Assembly: GCA_903995115.1 (NCBI GenBank)
Contig: LR877156.1
Location: 372,001-436,000, forward strand
Origin: Angomonas deanei
Taxonomy: Eukaryota > Euglenozoa > Kinetoplastea > Trypanosomatida > Trypanosomatidae
Length of the DNA: 64,000 bases
Direction: 5' to 3'
Shown here piece by piece: positions 40,082 through 50,060 of this stretch. A program made the position numbers and the translations under genes. The notes under the pieces are model-generated. The model was given only the letters and a program-made list of their open reading frames with translations. It searched no databases and was not told the DNA's origin. Position 1 is the first letter of the stretch. Every line of letters starts with the position of its first letter.

Positions 40082-41608
40082 CTACGCCCCCGACTTCAAC
40101 CGTCCCCAGCGCTCCACCTGGCGCGGCACCTCGGCGAGCACGGCGGCAGCCAGCATGGACGGATCTCTCCCCGCAAACTGGTTGAAGGGCACGAACTGAA
40201 CCAAGTCTCGCCGACTTGCGCGCTTCCTCCCGTCCACCAAAGCCTTACCGTCCGCGTCCAGTGTCTCCATCGAGGAGAAGTCCGCGTTGCCGATGCCGAT
40301 GATAATGATGGAGAGCGGTGCATCGTCTGCGGCGACAATCGCGTCGATGGTCTGGTTCATGTCCGTGATGGCGCCGTCGGTGAGTATCATCAGTATCGTG
40401 TAGACGTTGGGCGACTGACGCGCCCCCTGCGTCACGTTGTAGATGGTGGGGGCAAAGTTCGTGGGACCGCTGAAGGCCAGCTGCGGCAGCAGTCGGGCGT
40501 AGGTGTCGATGACGGCCTGCATGCCGGGCAGGAAGGCGTTCTGTGCGCTGCCGTTGAGCGGAAAGAAGTGGCTGGTGCCTTGAGTGAACGGTGTGACGGC
40601 TCCGAAGCCGTACGCGGGGAACTGCCTGTCGCTATCGTACTCCTGCACCACGTTACTGACCGCCAGCATCGCTCGGATGTACGCATTGGGGTTGGTGGGG
40701 TCGTAGTGGTGGAGGGAGTTGGGCTGTCGCCAGTCACCGTTACTGCCGGTAAAGTCAATCGAGAAGGCGATGTTCAGCTGCAGACCGGCACGCAGGTGGT
40801 CAATGAAGCTGGTGGTGGGGACGAAGTCACAGCGGTCAAGACAGATGAATCCGAAGGACTTGGCTTTCCCCTTCTTTTCCAACCGCAACTCGAACTCACC
40901 GCGACCTTTCATCAAGTCATCCACAGACACTACAAAGCCTCCCATAGCATCGTCGGACGAGTGCTTGTCCCAGTCGAAGCAGTCGATGGCAACACAAGCG
41001 GCTGCCGTATTGCCGCCGCAGAGGTCTATGAGGTCCAACTCAGGGGTTGGGTTCCACTGCGGATTGAGGTTTTTCATGACCGTCTCAGTCCTGTGGATCA
41101 ACTTTTTCTGTCCATTGGGGAGTAGTCGGTTGATAAGAAGATAACCATCGGACTTACCAAAAAGATCCATCTTCTTCAGGTCCTTTCCGCGAAAGGTGAG
41201 GCGGACGGTGCCCAGCGTGTTGCCCTGCTGCTGCTGCAGCACCGACACCGTGATGGAGCCGCGCTTACTGAGGTTCGCTGTCTTGGTTGAATCTCTGGAG
41301 CTCATAATCTCTCCCATGGTCATCTCCACCGCGCCGAGGGAGTCGTCCGCGCTACCGGTGTCCTTGTCCCATACCTCGAAGCGGTAGACCTGACGCACCT
41401 CGAAGAAGTAGTTGACGTTGATACCGGTCTTGAAAACAGGGTTGAGGTTGTTCTTCACCACCTCAGTCTTGCCCACAAGAGACTTTTTGCCTGTCGTGAC
41501 ATCGTAAACGGATACGTAAGGGTCACTCTTGGAGAACGTGTCCTTGTCTAGCAAGTTCGTACACTTGAAGAAGAGCTGAACGGGTGTGTGTGTGGTAACA
41601 CCTTGCAT
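40082..41608 (-). CDS. Copine-like protein 5 of 5
   Basis: 508 residues and first of the array in transcription order. Private changes cluster in the N-terminal half (LLDKDTFSKSD, MDLFGKSDGYLLINR, HRTETV, TPELDLIDLCGGN), while the last 250 residues match copy 4 almost exactly. Its upstream flank differs from the other copies, as expected for the array edge. Confidence 0.93.
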   Translation of the reverse strand: MQGVTTHTPVQLFFKCTNLLDKDTFSKSDPYVSVYDVTTGKKSLVGKTEVVKNNLNPVFKTGINVNYFFEVRQVYRFEVWDKDTGSADDSLGAVEMTMGEIMSSRDSTKTANLSKRGSITVSVLQQQQGNTLGTVRLTFRGKDLKKMDLFGKSDGYLLINRLLPNGQKKLIHRTETVMKNLNPQWNPTPELDLIDLCGGNTAAACVAIDCFDWDKHSSDDAMGGFVVSVDDLMKGRGEFELRLEKKGKAKSFGFICLDRCDFVPTTSFIDHLRAGLQLNIAFSIDFTGSNGDWRQPNSLHHYDPTNPNAYIRAMLAVSNVVQEYDSDRQFPAYGFGAVTPFTQGTSHFFPLNGSAQNAFLPGMQAVIDTYARLLPQLAFSGPTNFAPTIYNVTQGARQSPNVYTILMILTDGAITDMNQTIDAIVAADDAPLSIIIIGIGNADFSSMETLDADGKALVDGRKRASRRDLVQFVPFNQFAGRDPSMLAAAVLAEVPRQVERWGRLKSGA

Positions 41609-41860
41609 GGTGTTGAATGAACTAATTTTACTTGGCTTGAGTGCTGTCCTGGTGTATTGAGAGGGTCACGGTGTAGTAGAGTAAATACGTATAGCAAGAA
41701 CAGGGGTTTTGTGAAAGTAATGAAAACCGATAGTAATAAAGAGTTGAGTTTCATTTTATGGTTTGCAAAGAAACGAAACAGCAAAAAAAAAAAAAAAAGT
41801 AATGGAAGAGAGCACCAGTCGGTTTTGGCGACTCATAATTGATTCGATATAGTTCTAAGT

Positions 41861-42865
41861 TTAACGGGTGGGTAGTACACCACCGAGAACGCCCGCAATG
41901 ATGATTAACACGACGATTACTACAACACAGCATATCAGACAGAACATTTTCTTTTTACTCTTCTTCTGATACTTTCGGGCCTTTTTCAGTTCCTTTCGCC
42001 CCTGTTCGACGTAGTTATTGGCCTGTTTGACGTTGTTCAATACAATGTCAATGAGCTCGCCCTGCTCATGCACCAGAAAGGCCAAATCGTTAAAAAGTTG
42101 ATTTAACGTCCGCATAGATTGTTCAATACGCATAATGTCATTTCGTGTCTCAATTACATTCGCTAAAACACTTTTACTCTGTTGAAAAATGTAGTTATCC
42201 TCCAGACTCACTTGATTTTCCAATATCTGCTCCGCGAGGGCCGCCGCCTGGGCGTCATCAATGGTACTCCCATCCGGGTTCGAGCACTTAATTTTAATCT
42301 GTCTCTGTGTCTGCGCCTTGTAAAAGTTTTCATTGACCGTTTGCTGCCGCGCGTACTCCGCCATGAGAGCGGTGAAGCGGTAGACGAGATAGTTGTATTG
42401 ATTCTCCTGGATGCGAATCACCGCCGGGTTCGCCGCGCAACTCTCCGGCGTCTCCTTTAGCGTCGCCGTCTTCTTATTGAGGGTATCCAGAAATGTCTTC
42501 ACCTCCGTCGCCTTGTCGTTGATTTGGACAGAAAACTGGTCAATCTCCTTGCGCAGCACCTTCGCCCTCGCGTCGTCCACGTTCTGAATATTTTCCTGAT
42601 GTTTGGCTTGTAGTTGGGTAATGTACTCATTCACCGCGTCAAACTCCGTTCCCACCTTGGAGACATCGGCGTAGAAGGCATCCAGTGTTTCGGCCGTTTC
42701 CTTGTTGATTTCTAAACTAACTTTCATCGCCTCGTCCATCGGCCCGTCGTCGGCCATCCCTTGAAGGTCAAACGTCACGCGTGTTTCACCGTCTCCCTCG
42801 GCTGGGCTGAAATCTTTATTACCTCCCATTCCCGCCACTTTCCGTAGTTGGGGAAGACGATCCAT
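41861..42865 (-). CDS. Syntaxin (Qa-SNARE, plasma-membrane type)
   Basis: 334 residues from MDRLPQLRK. The open frame upstream to 42958 overlaps the splice-acceptor region and is excluded. An N-terminal helical bundle (about 60-220) is followed by a SNARE motif (about 235-295) with IEQSMRTLNQLFNDLAFLVHEQGELID. The Gln in EQGE is the ionic zero-layer residue, as in syntaxin-1 ESQGE. A basic juxtamembrane KKSKKK and a C-terminal TM anchor (about 309-330) end the protein. It should drive vesicle fusion, most likely at the plasma membrane or flagellar pocket; the exact compartment is inferred. Confidence 0.92.
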   Translation of the reverse strand: MDRLPQLRKVAGMGGNKDFSPAEGDGETRVTFDLQGMADDGPMDEAMKVSLEINKETAETLDAFYADVSKVGTEFDAVNEYITQLQAKHQENIQNVDDARAKVLRKEIDQFSVQINDKATEVKTFLDTLNKKTATLKETPESCAANPAVIRIQENQYNYLVYRFTALMAEYARQQTVNENFYKAQTQRQIKIKCSNPDGSTIDDAQAAALAEQILENQVSLEDNYIFQQSKSVLANVIETRNDIMRIEQSMRTLNQLFNDLAFLVHEQGELIDIVLNNVKQANNYVEQGRKELKKARKYQKKSKKKMFCLICCVVVIVVLIIIAGVLGGVLPTR

Positions 42866-43686
42866 TTTTTTTTTCTCTTTTTGGTGACCGGTAGAATGAC
42901 AAACACAAACAAGCAAAACAAAAAAGAAATTCCTATTCTCTAAAAATAATAAGGGCAAAACAAAAACTAAAACTGCTTTTCCCTTTTCTGTTTTTCAATG
43001 ATAATAGTTAAAATGACGAAAGAAAAAAGTGTGGTGTGAATAGACTAAAATAGCTGATCACTTCAAATCACAAAAAGAAGATGCATCACAACGACAGGAA
43101 TGATAGCTAGTAAATAAATAAGCACTCGACATGTGAGGTATAGCAATACTTGAAAATGTAACCAGAATAAAAATACACACACGCTTTCACAAAAAAAAAA
43201 AAAAAAAGCAATAATATTGAAAGAGGTTTATTTACCAACAGCATTCTGGCATCTGCCCAATATAGTTACAAATAATGAATCTTTATTCGTTCTCCGCACT
43301 CGGATGGACGAAGCGATAAACTAACCAAAAAAAAAAAAAAATTGGAAAAATTTGAGTTTAAATCGCTTTCAAAAACGCACAGACGTCACCTGTTCTGTTA
43401 CCAGTGTATAAATGTAATGCAGGTTACATAATGACAAAGAAAAGTGCTCTTCCAAAAATCCAGGGTATATAAATTTAAATTAAACGGGATACTTTTTGTT
43501 CTAATCGAATGAGAGCCTCTATATACACTAACATTAGGATTTCGTAACACACACAGAAATACACATGCACTGGAAAAAAAAAAAAAAGCAAGATAAATGA
43601 AAACAGAAGAACTTTCCTGGGTCGCTTACGGACACCTCGTCAGAAAAAATAAATGCGGAGGAGGGAAACAAACCGAACACCGTTCC
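42866..43686. other. 820-bp intergenic, no gene seen
   Basis: AT-rich, with poly-A runs near 43190-43207, 43328-43340 and 43573-43586 on the plus strand (sense poly-T). No tRNA-like cloverleaf or convincing short ORF was found by eye. Probably UTRs and processing signals, though its length would allow a small RNA gene. Confidence 0.4.
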
Positions 43687-45741
43687 TTACATTAAAGTGC
43701 AGTCCGTACCGCAGGAAACCGCCTTTTTCTTTTGGCCCGCCCTCTTTGTTTTGGAATAGGGAAGCGCAGTATACGTTTCCTGACCCTCATGCTTCATACG
43801 TCCCTGATGGTGAGGGGAGAAGTCATCGTGGTCGCTGCCTCTGGTACCCTCGTAGACCTTGTGCACCTCCTCCTGCTCCAGCTTGTCACGGTGATAGTTC
43901 TTTTCCATTCGATCCATAAACGAATTGAGCTTTATTAAATGAATGGAATAGTTATTTTTGAACTCCTCGAACAATTTTATTTTCGCCAGACAGCTGATGT
44001 TATCCTTGTTTTTGTACAAGTTTTCGCACTCCTCCACCCCGTAGTAGTGACGGATATCCCAGAGATCATCGTCGTCAGGGATACGCTGACTATCCTCATT
44101 GTTATCGTGATCCTCATTGCCACTTTCCTCACTGGTCAAGTTCGAAATGTAAAACAAGTAGGGCAGTAATTCGTTAAAGTCAATCGTCGCAATCAACTCA
44201 CTCTCGCGCCGCCGCTGATCCCCGCCGTAGTGCTTGTTGTAGAAAAACTCATACTGATTGGTCTCCTCGAATAAGTTATAAAAGTACATGATAATGGGGT
44301 TCAGACTTTGGTGCATAATATAATGGAAGGAGTCTTCCTGTATTTTGAAAAATGCATTCGACTGCAGAAAGACGTTGCGTGCCGCGAAGGCTTTATTATT
44401 ATTGGTGGCTGAAGCATCGTAGTAATCGGACGCCAATGGTCGTACGGCGTGGAGGGAAGAAACGACTTGCAAGCATTTTAGCAAAAAGTGGTGAAAAAGA
44501 AACACCAAGTTTATTTTATCCTTCAAATATTTGGCTTCCCTCTCTTCGGTCGCCGCGGTGGAGGGGCCCGACGGTATGCCAGAGGCGTGTCGGTTGGTGT
44601 GCAGACTTCGCTGCCGCTCTTGGTACACTTTATTCAGTCGAGACACCATTCGCCGCATGAGATAAATGTAAATCTCAATTCTACACTTTTTTTCAATGTA
44701 TTCCTCAAACGGGTCCAATCGTTTGCCTTTTGTAGTGGTGGGGTCGTCGTCGCTGGAGTGGCCAAAACTAGTGTTCGTGTTATTATTGTGATTGGTGTCT
44801 TCCGCACTCCTAGACGACGGCGCGCCGACGCTAAGGTCGTCGTCGTCCACTTCCTCATTGAGGAGATCTTCCGCCTGAATCCAGTCCGTCAAGGACAGCA
44901 GCGCCGCCTCGCTGCCATTGTAGTTCCCTCGGCTGGCATTGTCGAGGAGGGGTTTCACCGTACAGGGACAGTGGGAGCCTTTCCGTACCTTGGGGAGCGT
45001 CTCCTCGCCGTCCTCGTCATGCAGTAATGAACACAATCCGTCGGTGAAGCTGGTCACGTGGGTGGCGGTCTCCCCTCCATGCTGCGGTCCATTGACCGGC
45101 GTGGCATCGCGGGTTTCCATAATTTCATCGTACAGGTCTTCCACCACCCCTAGGAACAGCTCCTCTTCCCAAATGTGCTTCACTTGACCATAAATGACCT
45201 CCTCCTTCCTTTTACTAGTATTATTATTACTATGATCGGTTCGACCAAGAAAGTCCTCCTCGAGGATGATCGTCTCACTGTACGGGAGACAGCGGAAGAA
45301 GGAGTAGTACCAGTCGTGAATACGGTACCGACACGCCTCTGGTCCCACAATCGTCATGGCGGTGGCATCGTAGGAGGCAGAGGAGGACTCCCCGATCCCC
45401 CACGGCGTGTAGTCCATGTAGGCCTGATACAGTGCGTCCGGTCCCTCCTCCCCGCTGTTTTCCTCATCCCGAAAAGGATCCTGCTTTTTTTGGGGTCGTC
45501 CATTCGTCAGGGCGCCGCGGTGGACGTTTTCTTTTCGGTTGGTACGACTATTGGGGGTACTTCGCAGACTTTCCATATTGCGGTAGGCCCGTTCCGTCAT
45601 GAACGTGGAGCTGTTTTGACTCCCCATGAAAAAATCATTGGAGACACTCAAAAAACGGAGGAGTTTGGTTTTAATAATTTCATTTTGCTGCTTTCGTTTT
45701 TCTGCCCCCTTTGACCTTTTGGTGCTACTAAAGTCACCCAT
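43687..45741 (-). CDS. Large acidic hypothetical protein
   Basis: 684 residues, not recognised. A Ser/Arg/Lys-rich N-terminus (to about 95) is followed by an acidic segment with aromatic clusters (YRIHDWYYSFFRCLPYSETIILEEDFLG), an Asn/Asp/Ser low-complexity insert near 300-335, and a mainly helical C-terminal half (EEYIEKKCRIEIYIYLMRRMVSRLNKVYQERQ; FNELLPYLFYISNLTSEE). It ends CGTDCTLM. The start is 10-25 nt from a T13-TAG acceptor on the sense strand, so it is secure. No TM segment or signal peptide. Confidence 0.8.
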   Translation of the reverse strand: MGDFSSTKRSKGAEKRKQQNEIIKTKLLRFLSVSNDFFMGSQNSSTFMTERAYRNMESLRSTPNSRTNRKENVHRGALTNGRPQKKQDPFRDEENSGEEGPDALYQAYMDYTPWGIGESSSASYDATAMTIVGPEACRYRIHDWYYSFFRCLPYSETIILEEDFLGRTDHSNNNTSKRKEEVIYGQVKHIWEEELFLGVVEDLYDEIMETRDATPVNGPQHGGETATHVTSFTDGLCSLLHDEDGEETLPKVRKGSHCPCTVKPLLDNASRGNYNGSEAALLSLTDWIQAEDLLNEEVDDDDLSVGAPSSRSAEDTNHNNNTNTSFGHSSDDDPTTTKGKRLDPFEEYIEKKCRIEIYIYLMRRMVSRLNKVYQERQRSLHTNRHASGIPSGPSTAATEEREAKYLKDKINLVFLFHHFLLKCLQVVSSLHAVRPLASDYYDASATNNNKAFAARNVFLQSNAFFKIQEDSFHYIMHQSLNPIIMYFYNLFEETNQYEFFYNKHYGGDQRRRESELIATIDFNELLPYLFYISNLTSEESGNEDHDNNEDSQRIPDDDDLWDIRHYYGVEECENLYKNKDNISCLAKIKLFEEFKNNYSIHLIKLNSFMDRMEKNYHRDKLEQEEVHKVYEGTRGSDHDDFSPHHQGRMKHEGQETYTALPYSKTKRAGQKKKAVSCGTDCTLM

Positions 45742-46079
45742 CTGGAAATACTAAAAAAAAAAAAAATTTAATAAGTAAAAGTAAAAATAATGGTTGAATC
45801 CTGTGTAACGAGTATGATACAAAATGATGAGATGTGTATGCACGTTCTTGTTCTAGACGAACGAGAGGAAAAATAGAGGGGGGAAACAGAACATAACACA
45901 AAAGAAATAACATTCGATAAAATGGAGGAAAACAACAACCACAACAATAACAGCAACACACACTACTTCTAATATTATATTATAGTTAATACATGACACA
46001 CTCTCTCTCTCCGTCGCCAATTTTGTTTTTGTTTTTTATTTTTAGATTTACTTTTCGTTCTCTTTTTTTTTTCACGGCT

Positions 46080-47240
46080 CTAGCTGTCAAACACACCGGT
46101 ATCCAATTCTTCTATCTGTGTCGCATAGAACTGCTCAATATCCCGCAGCAATCGCAGCTCCTCCCGCTTCACAAACGTAATGGCCATACCTTTCCGTCCA
46201 TTACGCCCAGCCCGACCGATACGGTGAATGTACTGCTCACGGGATGTTGGTAAATCGTAGTTAATGACGAGTTGTAGGGTGTCCACGTCTATCCCCCGTG
46301 ACCAGAGGTCCGTCGTCAGCAGCACGCGCGCCTCCCCACTCTTGAATCGCTTCATAATCGCATCACGCTCCGGCTGTGGCATGTCTCCATGCATCGCCAC
46401 CACGGTGAAGTGCTCTCGGGTGAGTTTCTTGGCCACCTCCTCCACCTTGCGCCGTGTGTTGATAAAGATCACAGTGCAGCTCACCTCTAACGTTTCATAA
46501 ATATCTAACAAAGCATCAAACTTGTTCTTCTCCTCCTCGACGGCGACGTAGTACTGCTGAATGCTGTCTACGGTAATCTCATCTCGCTTGACGAGAATAT
46601 TCGCCGGCTCCGTCATGAACTTCTCTGTCATCTCCAGCACATCGGCGGGGAGGGTGGCGCTGACGAGGATGACCTGCAGCGGGGGGATCATGCGGTAAAT
46701 GTCGTGGATCTGCGCCTTGAACCCTTTTCCTAACATCTCATCCGCCTCGTCGAGGACTAACACCAATAACTTTTCTACCCGCAAGTGCTTGCGACGGATC
46801 ATGTCAAAGACACGACCGGGGGTGCCGCTGACAATGTGCGCCCCAGCCTCCAGACGGCGGATATCTTCCTCCGCCGACTTCCCCCCGACACAGGCATGCG
46901 CAATCAAGTTCATGCAGCTCCCCAAGTTGGCGCACAGCTCCTGCGTCTGCACGGCGAGCTCTCTGGTGGGACTGAGGATGAGCGCCTGTGTCTCGCGCTT
47001 CTCCGGGTCACAGAGCTGCAACAGACTGATGCAGAAGGCAGCCGTCTTACCGCTCCCACTGCTGGCCTGCGCGACGACATCTCTTCCTTTCGTGACGGGG
47101 AGGAAGAAGCGCTTTTGAATGGCGGTCGGCTTGCGGTACCCAAACTTGTAGATGCCCTCCAGCAGCTGCGGCTTGAGGTCCATTGCCTCGAAGGTGGGGA
47201 GGACGGGCACGTTGGCTTGCTGATTTACCTCGGTATCCAT
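46080..47240 (-). CDS. DEAD-box RNA helicase, eIF4A-III type
   Basis: 386 residues with a full DEAD-box set: ASSGSGKT (motif I), PTRELAVQ (Ia), TPGRVFD (Ib), DEAD (II), SAT (III), FINTRRK (IV), RGID (V) and [13 protein letters not shown] (VI). Between IV and [29 protein letters not shown], and the end [26 protein letters not shown], match eIF4A-III/Fal1 better than eIF4A-I. In metazoans this is the core of the exon-junction complex. In trypanosomes, which have very few introns, eIF4A-III is a nuclear helicase probably in rRNA maturation or mRNP assembly. Confidence 0.93.
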   Translation of the reverse strand: MDTEVNQQANVPVLPTFEAMDLKPQLLEGIYKFGYRKPTAIQKRFFLPVTKGRDVVAQASSGSGKTAAFCISLLQLCDPEKRETQALILSPTRELAVQTQELCANLGSCMNLIAHACVGGKSAEEDIRRLEAGAHIVSGTPGRVFDMIRRKHLRVEKLLVLVLDEADEMLGKGFKAQIHDIYRMIPPLQVILVSATLPADVLEMTEKFMTEPANILVKRDEITVDSIQQYYVAVEEEKNKFDALLDIYETLEVSCTVIFINTRRKVEEVAKKLTREHFTVVAMHGDMPQPERDAIMKRFKSGEARVLLTTDLWSRGIDVDTLQLVINYDLPTSREQYIHRIGRAGRNGRKGMAITFVKREELRLLRDIEQFYATQIEELDTGVFDS

Positions 47241-48138
47241 TTATAGTACAAGTAATAAGAAAAGGTTTTTTTTTTTTTCTTCTGGAAAAGGGAGAATAGA
47301 AAGAAAAGGGAAGTTCATTGGAGACGGGATGACTTCAATAACACAACAATGAAATTTTTTTGATCCCCGACGGTTCACTCTGAAATAATATTTTTTTCTA
47401 AAATTTTACGCACCAAAGGAACTAATGTTTTTATATATATATCTTATTGTATTTTTCTTTCTTTTCCTTAAAAAAACAATAATAATAATATTTAAAAAAG
47501 AAATTATTTTTCGCCTCATCTTTCACTCATGGTATTCACTCTTTTTTTTTTTTCTTCTTCTCCCAATGCATTCGAATTTTCTCTGAAAAAAAAAAAAAAG
47601 ACAGATACCCAACTTCAATGTTAGTTTTTGAGAGTTGAACTTATTTCTTTATAGGGTGGGAAAAAAAAGGTTTTACAGTACATGACCTTTTCCCTCTTTT
47701 ATCCTTCGTTTACGTTTCTTCTAATGAGGTGCGGTAGAGTTATGAGTAGCTTCGGCCGAAAAAATACTTACAAAAAAACATGAAAAAAACAAAGAAAAAA
47801 AGAACGCAACCAAATACAGAATTCACAAATAACGCGAAAAAAAACAAAAGTCATACTTTCTATTTTTTTTTTTCTTTTCTTCCCTCCCCTCCCGGATTGA
47901 TCGAATTGGTTCTTCTTGGAATACTTCACAGGGATCGGACGGGATAAAAAAGAAACAAAAAAAAGTAGAAGACGACTCGCTATAAATATGTAGTCTTAGC
48001 CATTCGATAGAAACCTATATTTTTATTCATTGCGACGGCACGGCCCTCTTTTTGCATCAGAGTAGCCCCTAATAATGCCCATCACAACGAATAAAAAACG
48101 GATTTTTTCTCTTTTTTTTTTTTTTATATATTACTTGT
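47241..48138. other. 900-bp intergenic, no gene seen
   Basis: The longest gene-free stretch outside the array. AT-rich, with many T and A homopolymers on both strands. Next to the eIF4A-III start lies a sense CT-rich tract with CCAG near 47281. I see no ORF with normal codon use and no tRNA or snoRNA that I can support. Confidence 0.4.
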
Positions 48139-49626
48139 TTACTTCTTGGCGGGCCACGGGATGGCAAAGTTGAGGATAATGGCGAGGAGCGAGAGGATCC
48201 ATGCCACAATCTGTAGCACAACACCCTCGGCGAGGCCGTATCCTTCAAACTTGGTGTACCCGTTGAACACGCCGGTGGGGACGCCGGGGTAGTTCTCGTA
48301 GACGGTTCCCCCTACATCGTTCTCGCACAGCTTGCGGTACTTCACCACGACGGCAATCACCCACGAGATGAGGAGCATCACACACGCGGTGATGCTGAGG
48401 CAGAGGGAGAGGATGCGCATGCCGCGCTTGAAGAAAGCGGGGATGGCCAGGAAGGCGGCGATGGCGAAGAAGACCGTGGCGAGGATGAGGAAGGAGACAC
48501 TCGCCTTGATGCGCTTGTTGTACGCACTGCAGCGGTAGGCGGCGCGGCCGTAGATGAGGTTGACCCCGTCGGCCAGGATGACCTCCGTGTGCCAGTAGCT
48601 CACCCGCACCACACGAACCTTGTCGTCGCCGAAGTGGCGCTTCCAGATGGTGGTCACGTTGCCAATCGCACAGAGGGCGATCACCATAATGAGGAGGAGC
48701 AGGTAGAAGGAGTCCATGACACGGACGTGACGGATGGCGGGGCCGAAGTTGCACTGGGTGACGAAGGTCATGACTAGCAGACCGACCATCAGGAGGATCC
48801 AAGCAATCAGGGACAGCGCGAAACCGGCGTCGAGCCTGGCGACATTCGCCAACCGCGGCTCGTTGCATCGGCCAATGTGGAAGAGACTAATGGAAAGTGC
48901 ATTTCCACAGAGCGCCCACATGAAGCCAAAGAAGCCAAAGATCATGCTCCACACATACGACGTCTTACCGGCGAGGCGCACAATGGTGAGGACAAGGGCA
49001 ATCAGGGTGAACATGGTGGCCATAATGGTGGAGGCGGAGATGGTCTGGAAGAACTGCTTCTCCCTGGGGCAGAAACGGAGGTCACGGACAATGAAGGAGA
49101 CAATACCGCCGCCCTTCTGGTTGTACAAGGTGTACTTGGCGCCCTTGTAGTTGATGTCGTCGATGGTCACGTCCTTGCCCTTGTACCACGGAATGTTGGT
49201 CGAGGAGGCGAGCAGAAAGACAAACGCGATGATCTCGCACACGAGGTACACAATGAGGCCGGTCTTGTACTTGCCCACGGGCTTCTGGCTGAGGATGGGC
49301 GGGAGGTCCGCGACGTGGTACTTGTAGCCGCGAGGGACAATGTACGTCTCCTCTTCGAGCAGGTCGTGCTCGGCGTCGTCGCTGAGGTCCTCCTCCTTCA
49401 CCTTCTTGGGGTGGGGGATGTAGCTGTTACCGGAGAAGAAACCACTGAACCACGTCCCCTTGGTCTGGTTGACGCTGCGCTGGTAGCGCTCGGTGGGGGT
49501 CTCGGAGACGTCATCGGCGATGGAGGGAGGGGCCTCTTCCTCTTCTTCCAGCTCATGGGAGCGCTTCTCCTCCTTGTTGGAATCCGTGTCAGACTGATGC
49601 TGAGATGGCTCTTTTTGAGAACTCAT
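48139..49626 (-). CDS. Amastin-like 8-TM surface protein (tandem 4-TM units)
   Basis: 495 residues. A hydrophilic acidic N-terminus (about 1-115) precedes eight TM segments by eye, arranged as two similar four-TM units. In each unit TM1 is followed by a long extracellular loop ending in a Cys region (RDLRFCPREKQFFQT; AAYRCSAYNKRIKAS), then TM2-TM4. This loop-then-three-TM plan is that of amastins, surface glycoproteins of kinetoplastids, which normally have one unit. The classical amastin loop signature is not clearly met, so the family call is tentative. No N-terminal signal peptide, so the first TM acts as anchor. Confidence 0.55.
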   Translation of the reverse strand: MSSQKEPSQHQSDTDSNKEEKRSHELEEEEEAPPSIADDVSETPTERYQRSVNQTKGTWFSGFFSGNSYIPHPKKVKEEDLSDDAEHDLLEEETYIVPRGYKYHVADLPPILSQKPVGKYKTGLIVYLVCEIIAFVFLLASSTNIPWYKGKDVTIDDINYKGAKYTLYNQKGGGIVSFIVRDLRFCPREKQFFQTISASTIMATMFTLIALVLTIVRLAGKTSYVWSMIFGFFGFMWALCGNALSISLFHIGRCNEPRLANVARLDAGFALSLIAWILLMVGLLVMTFVTQCNFGPAIRHVRVMDSFYLLLLIMVIALCAIGNVTTIWKRHFGDDKVRVVRVSYWHTEVILADGVNLIYGRAAYRCSAYNKRIKASVSFLILATVFFAIAAFLAIPAFFKRGMRILSLCLSITACVMLLISWVIAVVVKYRKLCENDVGGTVYENYPGVPTGVFNGYTKFEGYGLAEGVVLQIVAWILSLLAIILNFAIPWPAKK

Positions 49627-50060
49627 TACGGTTAGGATTCAGGTAGTGTGTTTTAATAATAATAATATGAATACTTCTGTTTTGTTGAAGTATTGTTTTG
49701 GCGCAAAAGTGAAAATAAATATATATATAAAACAACAGTACAATTAAACTACAAACTTAACGGTAAACGAGGGCGTGTAGCAATAAACAAAAAAAAAAAA
49801 AAAAAAAAAAGAAAAAAAAAAGTCGTATAATCTTAAGCGAAAAAAGGTAATGTAAGCCTTATACGAAAGGTGCGTTCACTTTTAAAAAGTAGAAAAGTGT
49901 AAGAGAAGGGTGAGTGAAAAATGAAGAAATACGTTTGGTAGAGAACCCATTAAAACACATCCATTAGGTTGTATAGAGTTGAAATAACACCAAAAAAGAG
50001 TATATATAGTAATCTATGCTGTGACATGTATGATAATATATGTGTGTGTGTGTGTGTGCA
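49627..50060. other. Intergenic with long A/T tracts
   Basis: Plus-strand poly-A of about 21 bp near 49790-49810, with a second tract to 49821, and a (TG)n run near 50041-50058. No gene seen. Confidence 0.45.

Noticed and set aside
42866-43686. Possible small RNA genes in the longer gaps (also 47241-48138).
   Set aside because: No cloverleaf, C/D or H/ACA box arrangement could be supported by eye. A covariance-model scan would be needed.
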